Below are positions 36,184-49,437 of a stretch of 64,000 nucleotides of DNA, one piece after another. The stretch lies in the NCBI GenBank assembly GCA_009103225.1, contig RHPI01002402.1, forward strand, positions 686,928 to 750,927, given 5' to 3'. Source of the stretch: Chlorokybus atmophyticus (lineage: Eukaryota; Streptophyta; Chlorokybophyceae; Chlorokybales; Chlorokybaceae). Each line of letters starts with the position of its first letter. Position 1 is the first letter of the stretch. The notes beneath the pieces were generated by a model. The model did no database searches, had not been told where the DNA came from, and saw nothing but the letters and a program-made list of their open reading frames with translations. The position numbers were made by a program, and so were the translations under genes.

Positions 36184-38839
36184 ATGAGGGGGCGCTCAGT
36201 CGTTGACTCCTCCCGGAACGTGGGAGGCGGCGTCAAAGGCTCCCAGGCCACCGGTAGCATGGGCGGCCACGCAGGGCTGACGCCCTTGCTGGGCCTGCTG
36301 GGCTTGCTGTGCGTCGTGCCCGCAGTCATGCTGTTGTGTGTGCACCGACGCAGACGACGCCGTGCTAATCCTCAACAAGGTATGAGTTACTGTCTACTTT
36401 GCCATAAGTGCTGCAACTGAAAAACAGCAGTTGAAGTTGCCTGCAACAAATATCAGGTCGCCGTCACGTTGCCGTTGCACTATACGGCCAGACAGGTTTA
36501 TGTGCTCGTCAATTTCTGCCTTTCCGTTTCGTTGAGTCTTGCGTGGCCTGCTGCGAAAGTGGCGTTACTTGGCAGGCAACAATTCATGCACCGTGACAGT
36601 TTACAGCAGACCTTGCGTCATGAGTCCCGTGGGCAGTGCGTAGGCCGTGTGTACACCGTTTACCCAAGCAGTCATAACTGGTTGTTTCATTGTGCATTAG
36701 TACTTCTTGTGTGTAGCAACTAAGCACATACTTCGACTTTTATGATTATTGGTGAGAGAGCAACTGAAACGCAGCAGCTGACTATTGCATTTCAGCTGCT
36801 TGCTTTGTGTTTTACAGGGTGTCATGCAAACATACTGAAATTTACGGTGCTTGGCAGTGGCAGTCCTTGCTGAAGTGTTGAGCGATGGTAGAGTCGGTCA
36901 AGTTGTTGAGGCACCCTCAAGCGCAACTGATGTAAAGGTTCCGAGGACGATAGAGGACATTATGTCCTTGAAAGACACGGTTTCAGTTGCGTCGTTCTTC
37001 CAGTTGAAGCGCGATTGGCTTGGCAAGTAAGTCTTGTGGTTGAGGGCATGCCGTCAAGTTCACTTACACCTCCAACCAGTTGCTTTTGCGGCATTTAGCG
37101 GCATAAAGTGACATTGCTGTCTCCAACAGAAAATTGTCTGCGGAGCATCCTCGCGATGCTGCGTCAAGTTTACAAATTGTGGTGCGAAGAGAACAGGTTT
37201 TCCAGGACTCGTTTTTGCAGGTACAGCATTCTTGGTGCTCTACAGACTAGATGTCATCTCTGCACCTTGCGTGCGCTCGTGTGATCGCAATTCACAATAA
37301 GGCTAAGTACGGTAGTACGCATGTTTACGTCTCTCACACGGACGCTGTTGCAGTTCTCTGTGTTGTCCGGTGAAGATCTACACAAGCAGTTGTGTGTGCA
37401 TTTTGTTGGAGAGCCAGGCCGCGATGATGGCGGCATCACCCGCGATTGGTACACGATTCTGTCAAGGGAGATTGTGGACCCGCAGTATGCGCTGTTCAGA
37501 AACTCAGCTATCGACAACTACACCTTTCAGGTTTGCTTCGTTGCGCTACCGGTTCACCTTACCACCTTGAATCATCTTGACAGTGTTTTTGCAGATCAAT
37601 CCCAACTCCGATGTCAACCCAGACCACTTGGAGTTTTTCCATTTTATTGGTGTTGTCCTTGCGAAGGCTGTGCGAGATGGTTGCCTGCTAGACTGCCACT
37701 TCACGTCGCTCTTCTACAAACGGTTACTAGGTCGGACGCTGACATATGATGACATGTCGACTGTTGACGTTGAGTTCCATCGATCGCTCTGTTGGTTGCT
37801 GGAGAACAACATCAACGGGCTGGATTTGGGTTTGTATTTTGTGGCTGAGCTTGATAGGTGGGTACTTGGCCTGCTCGTGTTATCACTGCAAGTGTGCATG
37901 TATTCGCCGTTATTGGCACACTCCTACTGAGCTGACAAGATCTAGCCGACCTGGATCTAGGTCAGCTAGACCTTGTCCTGCACATGTAATGTGCAGGATG
38001 AGTAGACTCGTCAGTTGTTAAGCATGCAATTGAGTATTCGTACCATTGTGTGATGCAGGTTTGGGTTGCGTCAGCAGGTGGAGCTTAAACCGGGTGGCGC
38101 AGATTTTGAGGTGACAGACGAAAACAAGCAGGAGTACGTGGACTTGCTCGCCAGATGGACATTGAAAGAGAGTGTTGAGGCGCAGGTACGTGAGAGTTAT
38201 CCCTGCCAGAAAAGCACCTACATATGTATACTCACCCAACGATGTTGACGGCAAGACACTAATGGCAGTATATGGGCAGTCGCAAGGGCTGCTGGCAGGC
38301 TTTGCGAGCGTCATTCCCCTCAATCTGTTGCAGCACTTTGATGAAACGGAGTTGGAGTGGCTGATGGGCGGTCTTCCGAAGCTTGACATCAGTGACTGGC
38401 GGGCTAACACTGTATATAAAGCTGGCTATACTGCAGATAGCCCGGTAAGTCTTCAAGCACTCACAAAGGATGCTGTGGCCATTATGGTAACACGCAGTTA
38501 GGGTTAGCCCCCTGCAACTGACTGGTTGCATATTCGCTTCAGGTCATTGTGTGGTTGTGGGAGCTTATTACAGCAATGGATCAAGAGATGAGAGCGCGGT
38601 TACTGCAGTTTGTGACGGGTACATCTAAAGTGCCGTACCCGCAAGGCTTCAAGGGATTGATGGGCAGTGATGGGCCGAGGCCTTTTCACATAGTGCGCGT
38701 GACGCATACATACAGGTTGCCGCAAGCTCACACTTGCTTTAACGAGCTGATCCTTCCCCCATATAGCACTAAAGAGAGGCTAAAGGTGGCACTGCAACGC
38801 GCTCTGTTTGAGACCGGCAACTGTTTTGGTCTGCGCTGA
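36184..38839 (+). CDS. Membrane-anchored HECT ubiquitin ligase
   Basis: HECT ligases form a thioester with ubiquitin before passing it to the substrate. Exons are 36184-36379, 36858-37026, 37130-37220, 37354-37530, 37595-37857, 38059-38185, 38280-38444 and 38543-38839. All are in phase, giving at least 494 aa. The first exon encodes a Gly/Ser-rich stretch, one hydrophobic helix (LLGLLGLLCVVPAVMLLCV, about residues 34-52) and a basic stop-transfer run (HRRRRRR). The HECT domain fills the rest, with GGITRDWYTILSREI, FHFIGVVLAKAVRDG and NNINGLDLGLYF. It continues with LPKLDISDWRANTVY and the active-site block LPQAHTCFNELILPPYS, where Cys in HTCFN is catalytic. The frame is closed by TAG just before 36158, so ATG 36184 is usable, but an upstream exon is possible. 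The protein lacks WW, C2 or other substrate domains, so the membrane helix may set its location. Confidence 0.9.
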
Positions 38840-39436
38840 GGAGGCCTTGTCTGCTTCACCTAGGCCCTTACTCGTTTCATCGTTCATGTCCCTTGAAGCT
38901 GCCAGGCTGTTCCCAAAACAGCACTGAGTTTGTATAGTAAATTCACCTAAGAATGGTTGCTGCAGGGATACTCGCTAGCTGCTGAATGCACGATGTGTTC
39001 AATTCAGCAGGTTCTAGTGTTGTGCATGCGTTGCTAGAACGCCAGGAGTAGCTTGGTTTGTTGTAGGTAAAAGCGGCGCTGTTAGTGTCTACTCTTTCGA
39101 GGTGGCTGCATACATCGCTGGTAATAAACGAAACACAGCTATCATGCATGACACAGTGTATTGTAGCCTCTACATGTTAGCAGTGGATGCCGCGCATGTA
39201 AACATCACACATCAACTATGTTGAAATTCTATGGGACAAGTGCATGCATGTATTGTGCTTGTCATGCTTATTGCAATCGCGATATTGCATACACCGTACA
39301 CACAGCAAGCGCCTGGTGCATGCATTGCATGTGAAACACGTGGTAAATAACCAGCTCGAATCCCCGCTTGCAATGAATGTGCAGCCTATTTCTGCAGGAC
39401 TAGCAGTCAAAGACACACAACAGCATGCACACTCTG
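38840..39436. other. Intergenic, convergent 3' ends
   Basis: 597 nt between the HECT gene (+) and the AN1 gene (-). No gene or repeat is seen. Confidence 0.5.
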
Positions 39437-40768
39437 CTAGCAGACAAGGCAGCGGTTGTCTTTCTGCTGTGCTTCTGAGGATTGGTGCGCGGCTTCTACA
39501 TGGCACACCAGTGCCCCAACATCAGCAAACCTGTCCCCACATTGTGGACAGACTTCGGGGCCGGATGTGTTGCTGTTGAGGACACTACCGGCCTGCATTA
39601 TTCTCCGCTGAGCGCTGCCGCGGAGGGTGTTTGAAGGGTCTGGAGCGTTTGCTGAAACAGCAGTCTTCTGCCTGGCCTTGGCTGTGCTTGTCACTGAGGA
39701 AGACGCCACAGCAGCATTGAGCGTGTCCTTTGCACGCTGCAATAGACTGCGCTGTTTGATGGCAGCTGCCGCCGCAGCTTGAGCAGCGTTTCGCCTCTCC
39801 GCACAGGCATGGTCCTATGCACCACAACCCAGGGCAGGTTAGCTAATAACCTAGTGCACCAATATGTGACAATATGTGGCACATGCAGGCAACTGCTCTG
39901 CTTCAGTCATTCAGGCGCGGCATGCACTCATTCACTGCCACGCAGCTCACGTGTCATGCTGTACCTTTGCAAAGCGATGGCGCAGGCATATGTCTGTGTG
40001 GCAGTCTCTGCAAGCAAACTTGTTGGAGAAAGTAAGGGCCTCTTTGCAACCTGGAACAGGACATCTCCTGCGCTTCTTCACGCGCGCATAGTTTGCGGGA
40101 TCACAAGCCCCCGAAGATGATGCATGGCGTTCCCATGTCAAGTTTGGGTTCTCCCCGGGTATCAAGCGAACACCTTTCAAGCACAAGGGGCACACCAACA
40201 CGGATGTATCTCGATCACCGGCCACGCTGCACCTGTTACGACACAGATGCACTTGATGTCCACCGTTTGCTGTGGGCGAGCTGGTGTGACAACCAAGCCT
40301 CGCGTGCATCAAGCAGAAACACACTTGCTCAACCGCAGTGCAATGACAATGTCACAACCACCAAACCCAGAACTACTCCCCCTGCTGCATAGCTTGGCAG
40401 TCTGGACAAGTCTCAGTGTCACAAACGTGACCTGATAAACTAAAACAATCTCGATGACTAGATTGCAATAAGGGAACTGATTGACACTCGGCACGACCTC
40501 GATGAACAGATTGCATGTCAGCACCAGAAAGGTAGCGGATTGCAACTGTACATGCATACCACAGACATGCTAACATCAACCCACGCCTGGCTGGTCATAA
40601 TGTCGCAAGCAAAAATACATCGAGTACGTACTCATGCTCGCGGTAGGTGCGATGATCCAGACAGTAAATGCGCTTGCAGGCGTCACAGTCAAAGGGTAGA
40701 AAGTCCACTAGTTGACATCCCTCGTATGAACAATGCTTTCCCAACTCCGGAAACGCCACTGTTCCCAT
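39437..40768 (-). CDS. AN1/C2H2 zinc-finger protein, ZFAND2/plant SAP11-like
   Basis: AIRAP/ZFAND2 proteins link the proteasome and p97 to clearance of misfolded proteins. Plant SAP11-type proteins are their stress-associated relatives. Exons on the minus strand are 40768-40632, 40232-39965 and 39814-39437, in phase (260 aa). It starts MGTVAFPELGKHCSYEGC. AN1 finger 1 has HCSYEGC, FDCDACKRIYCLDHR and HEC, where the last Cys is created by the splice. A linker carries VLVCPLCLKGVRL. AN1 finger 2 has RCPVPGC, FACRDCHTDICLRHR and DHAC. After an Ala/Ser-rich linker, a C-terminal C2H2 finger (CPQCGDRFADVGALVCHVEAAH) precedes the stop. The architecture AN1-AN1-C2H2 matches SAP11-type proteins. I see no ubiquitin-interacting motif or CAAX end. 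Confidence 0.92.
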
Positions 40769-43437
<2,669 letters not shown>

Positions 43438-44304
43438 ATGCTCTAGCCTACTGTATACCTGTGTACCAAATACCCTAACACTGGCCATTACCAGTGGGTA
43501 ATGTCATTGCTTAGATTGTCTTGCATAAACGCGCTTCTTTTGTGTGCCGCTCTGCTCAACTGCGTGTGCTGCACTCTGCTCAGCCTGGAATGATTTGTTC
43601 ATTCGTTCTCGATGAGAAGTCATGAGATTGCGCAATATGGCAACTGCTCATTAGTCGGTGGACTTACCAACATTCACTGTTGTCCAAGGTGCCCTTTGTG
43701 TAGTGTCAGCAAAACCTGTAATGCCTGCTGCTGGGAGCTGCGCCAATCTTGTCCGCACACTGATTGATAGTGAGTAGCCACAGTCCATCAGCATCGATAC
43801 TGGCTTTGTGTGAATGCTTCGTGGTGTGCCAGCCAACTGCGTTTCTGCAATAACTGCTATGCAATCAAACTGCTGAGTATGCTTGGATATGGTCACAAAG
43901 ACCACTCGCAAGCACCCTAATTCTTGGTTGCAATCCCGCACGCCACAGTTGTGCATACTTGATGACCTTTCCACGCAAGACGCTTGCAGATTTCTCTCTT
44001 AACAGGTTGCACTGGTGCAGTGTATGGCCTGACTCCTGCAGAGTGTAAGTCGCACACATCGCACAAACCACTGGACTTTGCAATATATGTGCTAACGCCG
44101 TCCTGAGGCATGGAAGGACGTGCAGGGCAGATACAGATACGGCGGGTGCAGCGTACAGTCTACTCTCCTTAGAAGTATACACTTGGTCCTTGGAAAACAT
44201 GTACTTATAGGGCAGATATGTTTACGTGTATATAAATATCAAATATCTACAATCGGAGCAATTGCATAATGTGCCGCATCGTTCTTTGTAAGCATAGGTA
44301 CCGC

Positions 44305-44427
44305 GCAGCGTCACGCAGCGTGACGCTGCGGCGTCGCGCAACTGCGTCACATAGTGACTCCGTGACGCTGCCGCGTTGCGTAACAGCGTCACGCAGTGAC
44401 TTTGTGACGCTGCTGCTCGACGTGACC
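44305..44427. repeat. Cluster of GTGACGC inverted motifs
   Basis: GCAGCGTCACG at 44305-44315 and CGTGACGCTGC at 44319-44329 form a perfect 11-bp hairpin with a CAG loop. CGTGACGCTGC, GCGTCACGCAGTGAC and TGTGACGCTGCTG recur over the next 100 nt. TGACG cores are bZIP/CREB-type binding motifs, but the dense palindromes also fit a decayed mobile-element end. Confidence 0.6.
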
Positions 44428-44970
44428 GTCCTTGTAAGTATACTCTCTGCTAAACCTGCGGAATTTCTTGAAAAGTAAGTATTACTTACAATCAACGGTA
44501 TTTGCTAGGTAACTCACCCTGTTCCCTGTTATTTTATGTTATAAGGCATTTATAGTTACAATGACGATACTTATAGCCCGAGTAGACTGTATGCGCTCAC
44601 CTCAAAAACATCCTGACCCGCTACCATAAGTGCGGCAATCTGCACTGCGCAGAAAGGCTAATACGCGTAGCGGTTGTGGCATCGGGTTTGCAAGGCAGGT
44701 ACAACGGTGCTTTATGCAGGAGTGGCATCCTAGAAGGGCCGTTCAAATGTGCATACACATGACTGTCAATCACTCAGAAGGTTTACAATCAGAATGTCAA
44801 CAAGTAGTCGTATGCAATCAGTCCAGAGTGGAAGCGTCTGTATGCATGGCTAGCTTCTTGTGACATGGAATCGTGGAACACACTGATGTGCAAGTGAGAT
44901 TGCCATGCATGCACAACTGACAGGGGCGCAGTAGTGGCAGTTGTAGGGTTGCGAGTAGTGAGCAGACAGC

Positions 44971-45390
44971 ATGCAACAGCAAGCGTGGCGTAGCGCGATG
45001 GACGAGTTGGTGAGTTGTTATTGTGGTTATTTTACTGCATGCTCACCCATCATTGCATGTGCTCAAACTGCCTTTGATCTGTTGTACACTGGCCACAGCA
45101 GTGGACCATCGCAGCATGATGCACATAGTTGTAGTGCAATGCCAGATGTCACAACGAGCTCACGAGAACATGAGTTGTTGTCTCCTTTGAACAGCACCTT
45201 GTCATCTCTTGTTACTGCCACTGTGCATTACGCGCACACAAGCCACAAGCTCAGGTATCCCGAGCCATATTTAAGCCGCCCAGCAGCACATACGCAGGCG
45301 CTCAGAGCATACCTCAACGACCGCACCTCTCTAGCTCATTACCCATCATCCCACATTGGCAAACCCCCTGCACTCAATCCAAGAGTGTAA
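44971..45390 (+). CDS. Uncharacterised ORF, 139 aa
   Basis: An uninterrupted plus-strand frame starts MQQQAWRSAMDELVSCY. It has no recognisable domain. A donor-like GTGAGT at 45010 and another (CTCAG|GTATCC) near 45254 suggest that part of it may be intron if it is transcribed. Weak evidence for a gene. Confidence 0.15.
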   Translation: MQQQAWRSAMDELVSCYCGYFTACSPIIACAQTAFDLLYTGHSSGPSQHDAHSCSAMPDVTTSSREHELLSPLNSTLSSLVTATVHYAHTSHKLRYPEPYLSRPAAHTQALRAYLNDRTSLAHYPSSHIGKPPALNPRV

Positions 45391-45569
45391 GTGAGTCTGA
45401 GTCCCTCAGCACAGCTGTATGCTCCCCCTGCTCCTGCTCCTCCTCCTCCTCCTCCTCTTCCTCGTATGTATGACGCCACACGTTACGACAGCCCTGCCGC
45501 CGCCGCCGCCAACAGCTACGTGTATACGCTCTGCTAGTGTCTCCGTGCGTGTGTCTGGAGGGGTGCAGC

Positions 45570-48500
45570 ATGGCGGCGGAGGCGGCGGCGGAGGCGAGGC
45601 CCGCGCCGGCGGACGGCGCTGCGGCGGGGACGCAGGAGGATGCCGTCGCCGCGGGGGCGGCTGAGGGTTTCCCGTGGCCGCCGACGGAGGCCCTGCGCGC
45701 CCGCCTTGTGGAGCGCATGACGGACAGCCTGCAGGCGCTGTCCTTCTTCTCCGCTAAGGTGAGCCACAGCTGGCTTGTTCTGTTGACTGACAGCGGCGGA
45801 CTTGGTGTAGTTGGCTTGAGTGTGGTTGTTATAGTAGTGCAGTGTTGTATGGACCCGTGTCGCAGTCTGTGCGGCAATGCAGAAGTTGAGACAGCTTGCT
45901 TGCTTGCTCACTCAGCTCTTTGGCTGGATTGGGTCGGGAGGTAACGGAGTCATCAGCAGACCATCAAGAGTCGCACAAGCTGCTTGTGCAACTGACAGTG
46001 CCGGCTTCAGAGCTGCGTGCATTTTGCTTTGTTCAATGTTGTTTTAGCTTTCAACCAAAATGATGACAGGCTGAGCCCACCGTACGTATACATTTTGCTA
46101 TGAGAAAACATTGTCGCAGTTGTTGTCGTGCATTAGTCAGTGTTCACTAAGTAGCGACTACACAGAGCAAACCTCTGGACGACGAAGCTGCCGCCACGGC
46201 CGCAGTCGTCATTGAGAAGGAAGCTTATGTAAAGACCATTGCAGACAGCATTGATGGCACGGAAGCTGTGCGCGCATATGCTGCCACGGCTTCCAGCCTG
46301 GTCCTTGCTTCAATCAAAGAGAGACAAGAGGCCACCGGCTTCGCTGAACTCACTCCAGCTTCAGTATGTACCACACATCGGCACCAATATTAGCATGTAT
46401 CTACGTAGGCCTCTGCTCTGTTGTATGAAAATGACACCATGACAGCTAGACATATCTGGTGGTGCGCGAGAGTTCCTGACCAAAGAGCGAGCTGAAGAGT
46501 TACTTGCGCCATTGCTGGCTTCAGACAGCAAGATCACAAAGGTGAGCATTGTGGCAATGTAGCTAAACCCATCGGCTGCTATCTGTGTTTTACTTTGTGT
46601 GTGTCAATGAGGCAGGTGAAGCTGAGCGGCAAGAGTTTTGGCAGAGATGCATCTGCCATCGCTGGAAAGGCGCTCTCGGCTGCACAGGGGCAGTTGATGG
46701 ATGTGGACTTGAGCGATATCATCGCGGGAAGGCCGGTAAGACGTTGTTCGCGGTAGCAGCCATTACATAGTGAAGCGCTCAATGCGATCTACTAACGGAT
46801 TATTGCTTGTGCCGTGGTGGCTTGGTGGTCCCCTGCATTGTGCGCACAATGCTATGCAACCAACAGTCATTGTTGAGGCTTGCAACTCACTGTTGTTACC
46901 GAGGATTATGTGCTATAGCGGTGATGAGATAGATAGACAGATGGCTATAAGAGGTTTTGCTATACATAACCTGCAGCCATCAAGTGTTCTGATCAGCAAA
47001 TGTACCATTGCATGCCATATTCGTCAATGCTGGAGGTGCTGACCAACATGACTGGGCGCCATACATGCAGGAGGAGGAAGCACTAGCTTCCCTGCGCACG
47101 ATATGCGAGGGTCTTCGTGGCAGCCAGCTGGCAGCACTTGACCTAAGTGATAACGCACTTGGAGAGAAGGGCGTGCGCGCGTGCCAGGCCGCCATTGAGG
47201 GTCAGGTCATGACATGATGGAGTGCAGCGTGATTGTAGTGTAACATTGCCATGTTGCACTTGTAGCTGGAGCGTTTATACACTATAGACCTAACAACTGC
47301 TACTGAAGGGGCTTGCTTCATGATGCGCAGACTGCCTTGCAAAGCCTCAGCTTCTGCAACAATGGCATCTCAGAGGAGGCGGCCGCGGCCATTGCAGAAC
47401 TTGTTTCGTGTTCAACATTGAAGAAGCTGCATTTCTACAACAACATGAGTGGTATGATCATCTAAGTCATTTCCAGCTCGGTCGGGTCTATCGCTCGATG
47501 GCCATGCCTAATTTCTGTTTCCGCAGGCGATGCAGGTGCCAGGCATGTAGCAAACGTGGTGACAAAAGCACGGAACTTGGTGGATTTTCAAATGGCGTGC
47601 TCACGTGTTGGAGGAGAAGGGGGTGCTGCGTTGGCGGAAGCGTTGGCTGGAGGTTGCTCTTGTGCTTGCGTGTTGGTTTAGCACACGCAACTTCACGCAC
47701 ATATGGATTGATATGCCGTGGATTCAGATGGCAAGCTGCAGCGGTTGGACTTGCATGACAACATCATAGGCGAGGAAGGGGGCCTTGCGCTGGCCAAGAT
47801 GCTGTCCAGTCAACAGCAGCTTCGAGTGCTCAATCTGAGTGAGATAGGTCCGTTGTTGAAGATTTACTCCTGGCAATCATCAAACAGCTTTTGGCTCAGC
47901 CGCCTTGCTGATGCGGATGCTAGGTGACACAGTGATGTTGCGTGTCACAGGTCTTGGAGATGCAGCTACAGCAGCGATTGCCAAAGCCCTTTCTTCCGCC
48001 GCACCCTTGCTTGAGGTGTGATACTTAATGCTGCCTGTTCAGTTGAGCGCTTATACCTGCTCAATGCACTGGTGCTGAGTGTGCAATATATGGACTGGTG
48101 TCATTCATGATGCTGAGCATGCGATGCTTTGCAACTGGCTCTTCTCCTTTCATATTGTTGTATGTGTTCAAGCCATCTGCATGTCAAGCCTTCTTGCTGC
48201 TGTCAGGTACTGGAGCTGGCATGTGATGAGATCACTGCTGATGCTGCACCCGCACTGGCTGCGTGCTTGCGCGCAAAGTCACAGTTGCGACGTCTGGTGC
48301 TATCTGAGAACGAGCTTGGGGACAAGGGGGCCGTCCACATTGCGTCCGCACTGTCCAGCAGTCACAGGTGAGCAGAGAACCAAGAGTTTGGTCGGGGGAA
48401 TAAACTTGCATTGTTACTTGCTGCTCCTTGCGCGCAGAACTTCTGCAGCCTGTCTGGGTGACCTTCATGTTGTGAGCATTTTACAAGGCCTAATACACAA

Positions 48501-48932
48501 AATGCTGCTGTCGGGCCGTGTAGCTTGCCTGCATGTCATTCACGTCTGAGGTAGAAAGGGAATGGCTCAAAAGCGAAGGTGTAACGTGTTGTCTGCTGTA
48601 CCTCTGTGTCTTGCAGTGAGCTGGAGGAGGTGCGCATGAACCAGAATGAGATCTGCCGTGTCGGTGCTGTTGCGTTGGCCAAAGCCGTGGCAGGCAAGCC
48701 CAAATTGAGTTTGCTGGACATCAACTCCAACAAGGTATCTGAAGCGGGTGTTGAAGCGGTGAAGGCCGCGTTCCACGCAGCTGGGCAGACGGCGTGCCTG
48801 GGGCCATTGGACGAGAATGAGGAAGATGAAGAAGAGGAGGAAGAAGGAGAGGAGGAAGTGGAGGAGCAAGACGAAGAAACTGAAAAGGAAGATGACGAAC
48901 TCGCTGCACAGATGTCACACATTCACATGTGA
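45570..48932 (+). CDS. RANGAP1: Plant-type RanGAP with WPP domain
   Basis: RanGAP activates GTP hydrolysis by Ran and so sets the direction of nuclear transport. Plant RanGAPs reach the nuclear envelope through an N-terminal WPP domain. Exons are 45570-45758, 46166-46363, 46446-46541, 46616-46735, 47071-47205, 47331-47451, 47527-47652, 47728-47847, 47951-48015, 48207-48367 and 48617-48932, all in phase (548 aa). The WPP domain carries FPWPPTEALRARLVERM and SLQALSFFSAK. Then come LDISGGAREFL and the leucine-rich repeats (LDLSDNALGEKG, LQSLSFCNNGISEE, LDLHDNIIGEEG, LVLSENELGDKG, LDINSNKVSEAG). The tail is very acidic (Glu/Asp from about 506). The donor of exon 7 (GGAG|GTTGCT) is weak, but the phase and LRR register support it. 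Confidence 0.95.
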
Positions 48933-49437
48933 CACTTGACAGAGCTTTTGATACCTCCTTATGCATCTGCTTGGCATGGTTGTCAACCATTAGGTGTCTG
49001 AACATGGGACTACCTTGTGTGACATTATGGATGATACTGTCATGGCTGCAGTGCAGGTAACTGCAGTCGCCCTCGTGTGTGCTAATGCTCGCTATTAGGG
49101 GAAAGAACTTTCCAGTTGCATGCAATGTCCGAGCACAAAACCTGGAGTGATGGCTGTGTGCCCTCGGTATAACCCATCTTGCCATGCTAGGACCCGCATG
49201 CAAACGTTGTCTGTCCGGAGTGCAAGCCGTGCGCAGGGTGCCAAAAAGTGACACAGTTCAGTCCAGTGCTTGCGGACAGACTGAATGGCCATGGTGGTGC
49301 AAAGTGCCACAGCTTGGTAGACTGGCAAGCAGTCCGCCAAGAGTGTGCATTGGTGCGCCTGCAAACCAGGCTAAAGCACAACTTCACAACAAACTACGTC
49401 TACAGCTCTGTGTGAACTAGGGATGCAAGCTAGTGTT
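48933..49437. other. Intergenic, convergent 3' ends
   Basis: 505 nt between RanGAP (+) and the LRR receptor-like gene (-). No feature is seen. Confidence 0.5.

Larger units (their letters stand above)
43438..45569. other. Intergenic, alpha-tubulin to RanGAP
   Basis: About 2.1 kb. A cluster of GTGACGC/GCGTCAC motifs lies at 44305-44427. A minus-strand frame at 43651-43974 and a plus-strand frame at 44971-45390 are open, but I match neither to a family. The minus-strand frame could be a decayed element. Confidence 0.5.

Noticed and set aside
35826-36329. Proline-rich minus-strand ORF
   Set aside because: It overlaps the plus-strand membrane-helix exon of the HECT gene. Its composition follows GC content and no domain is visible.
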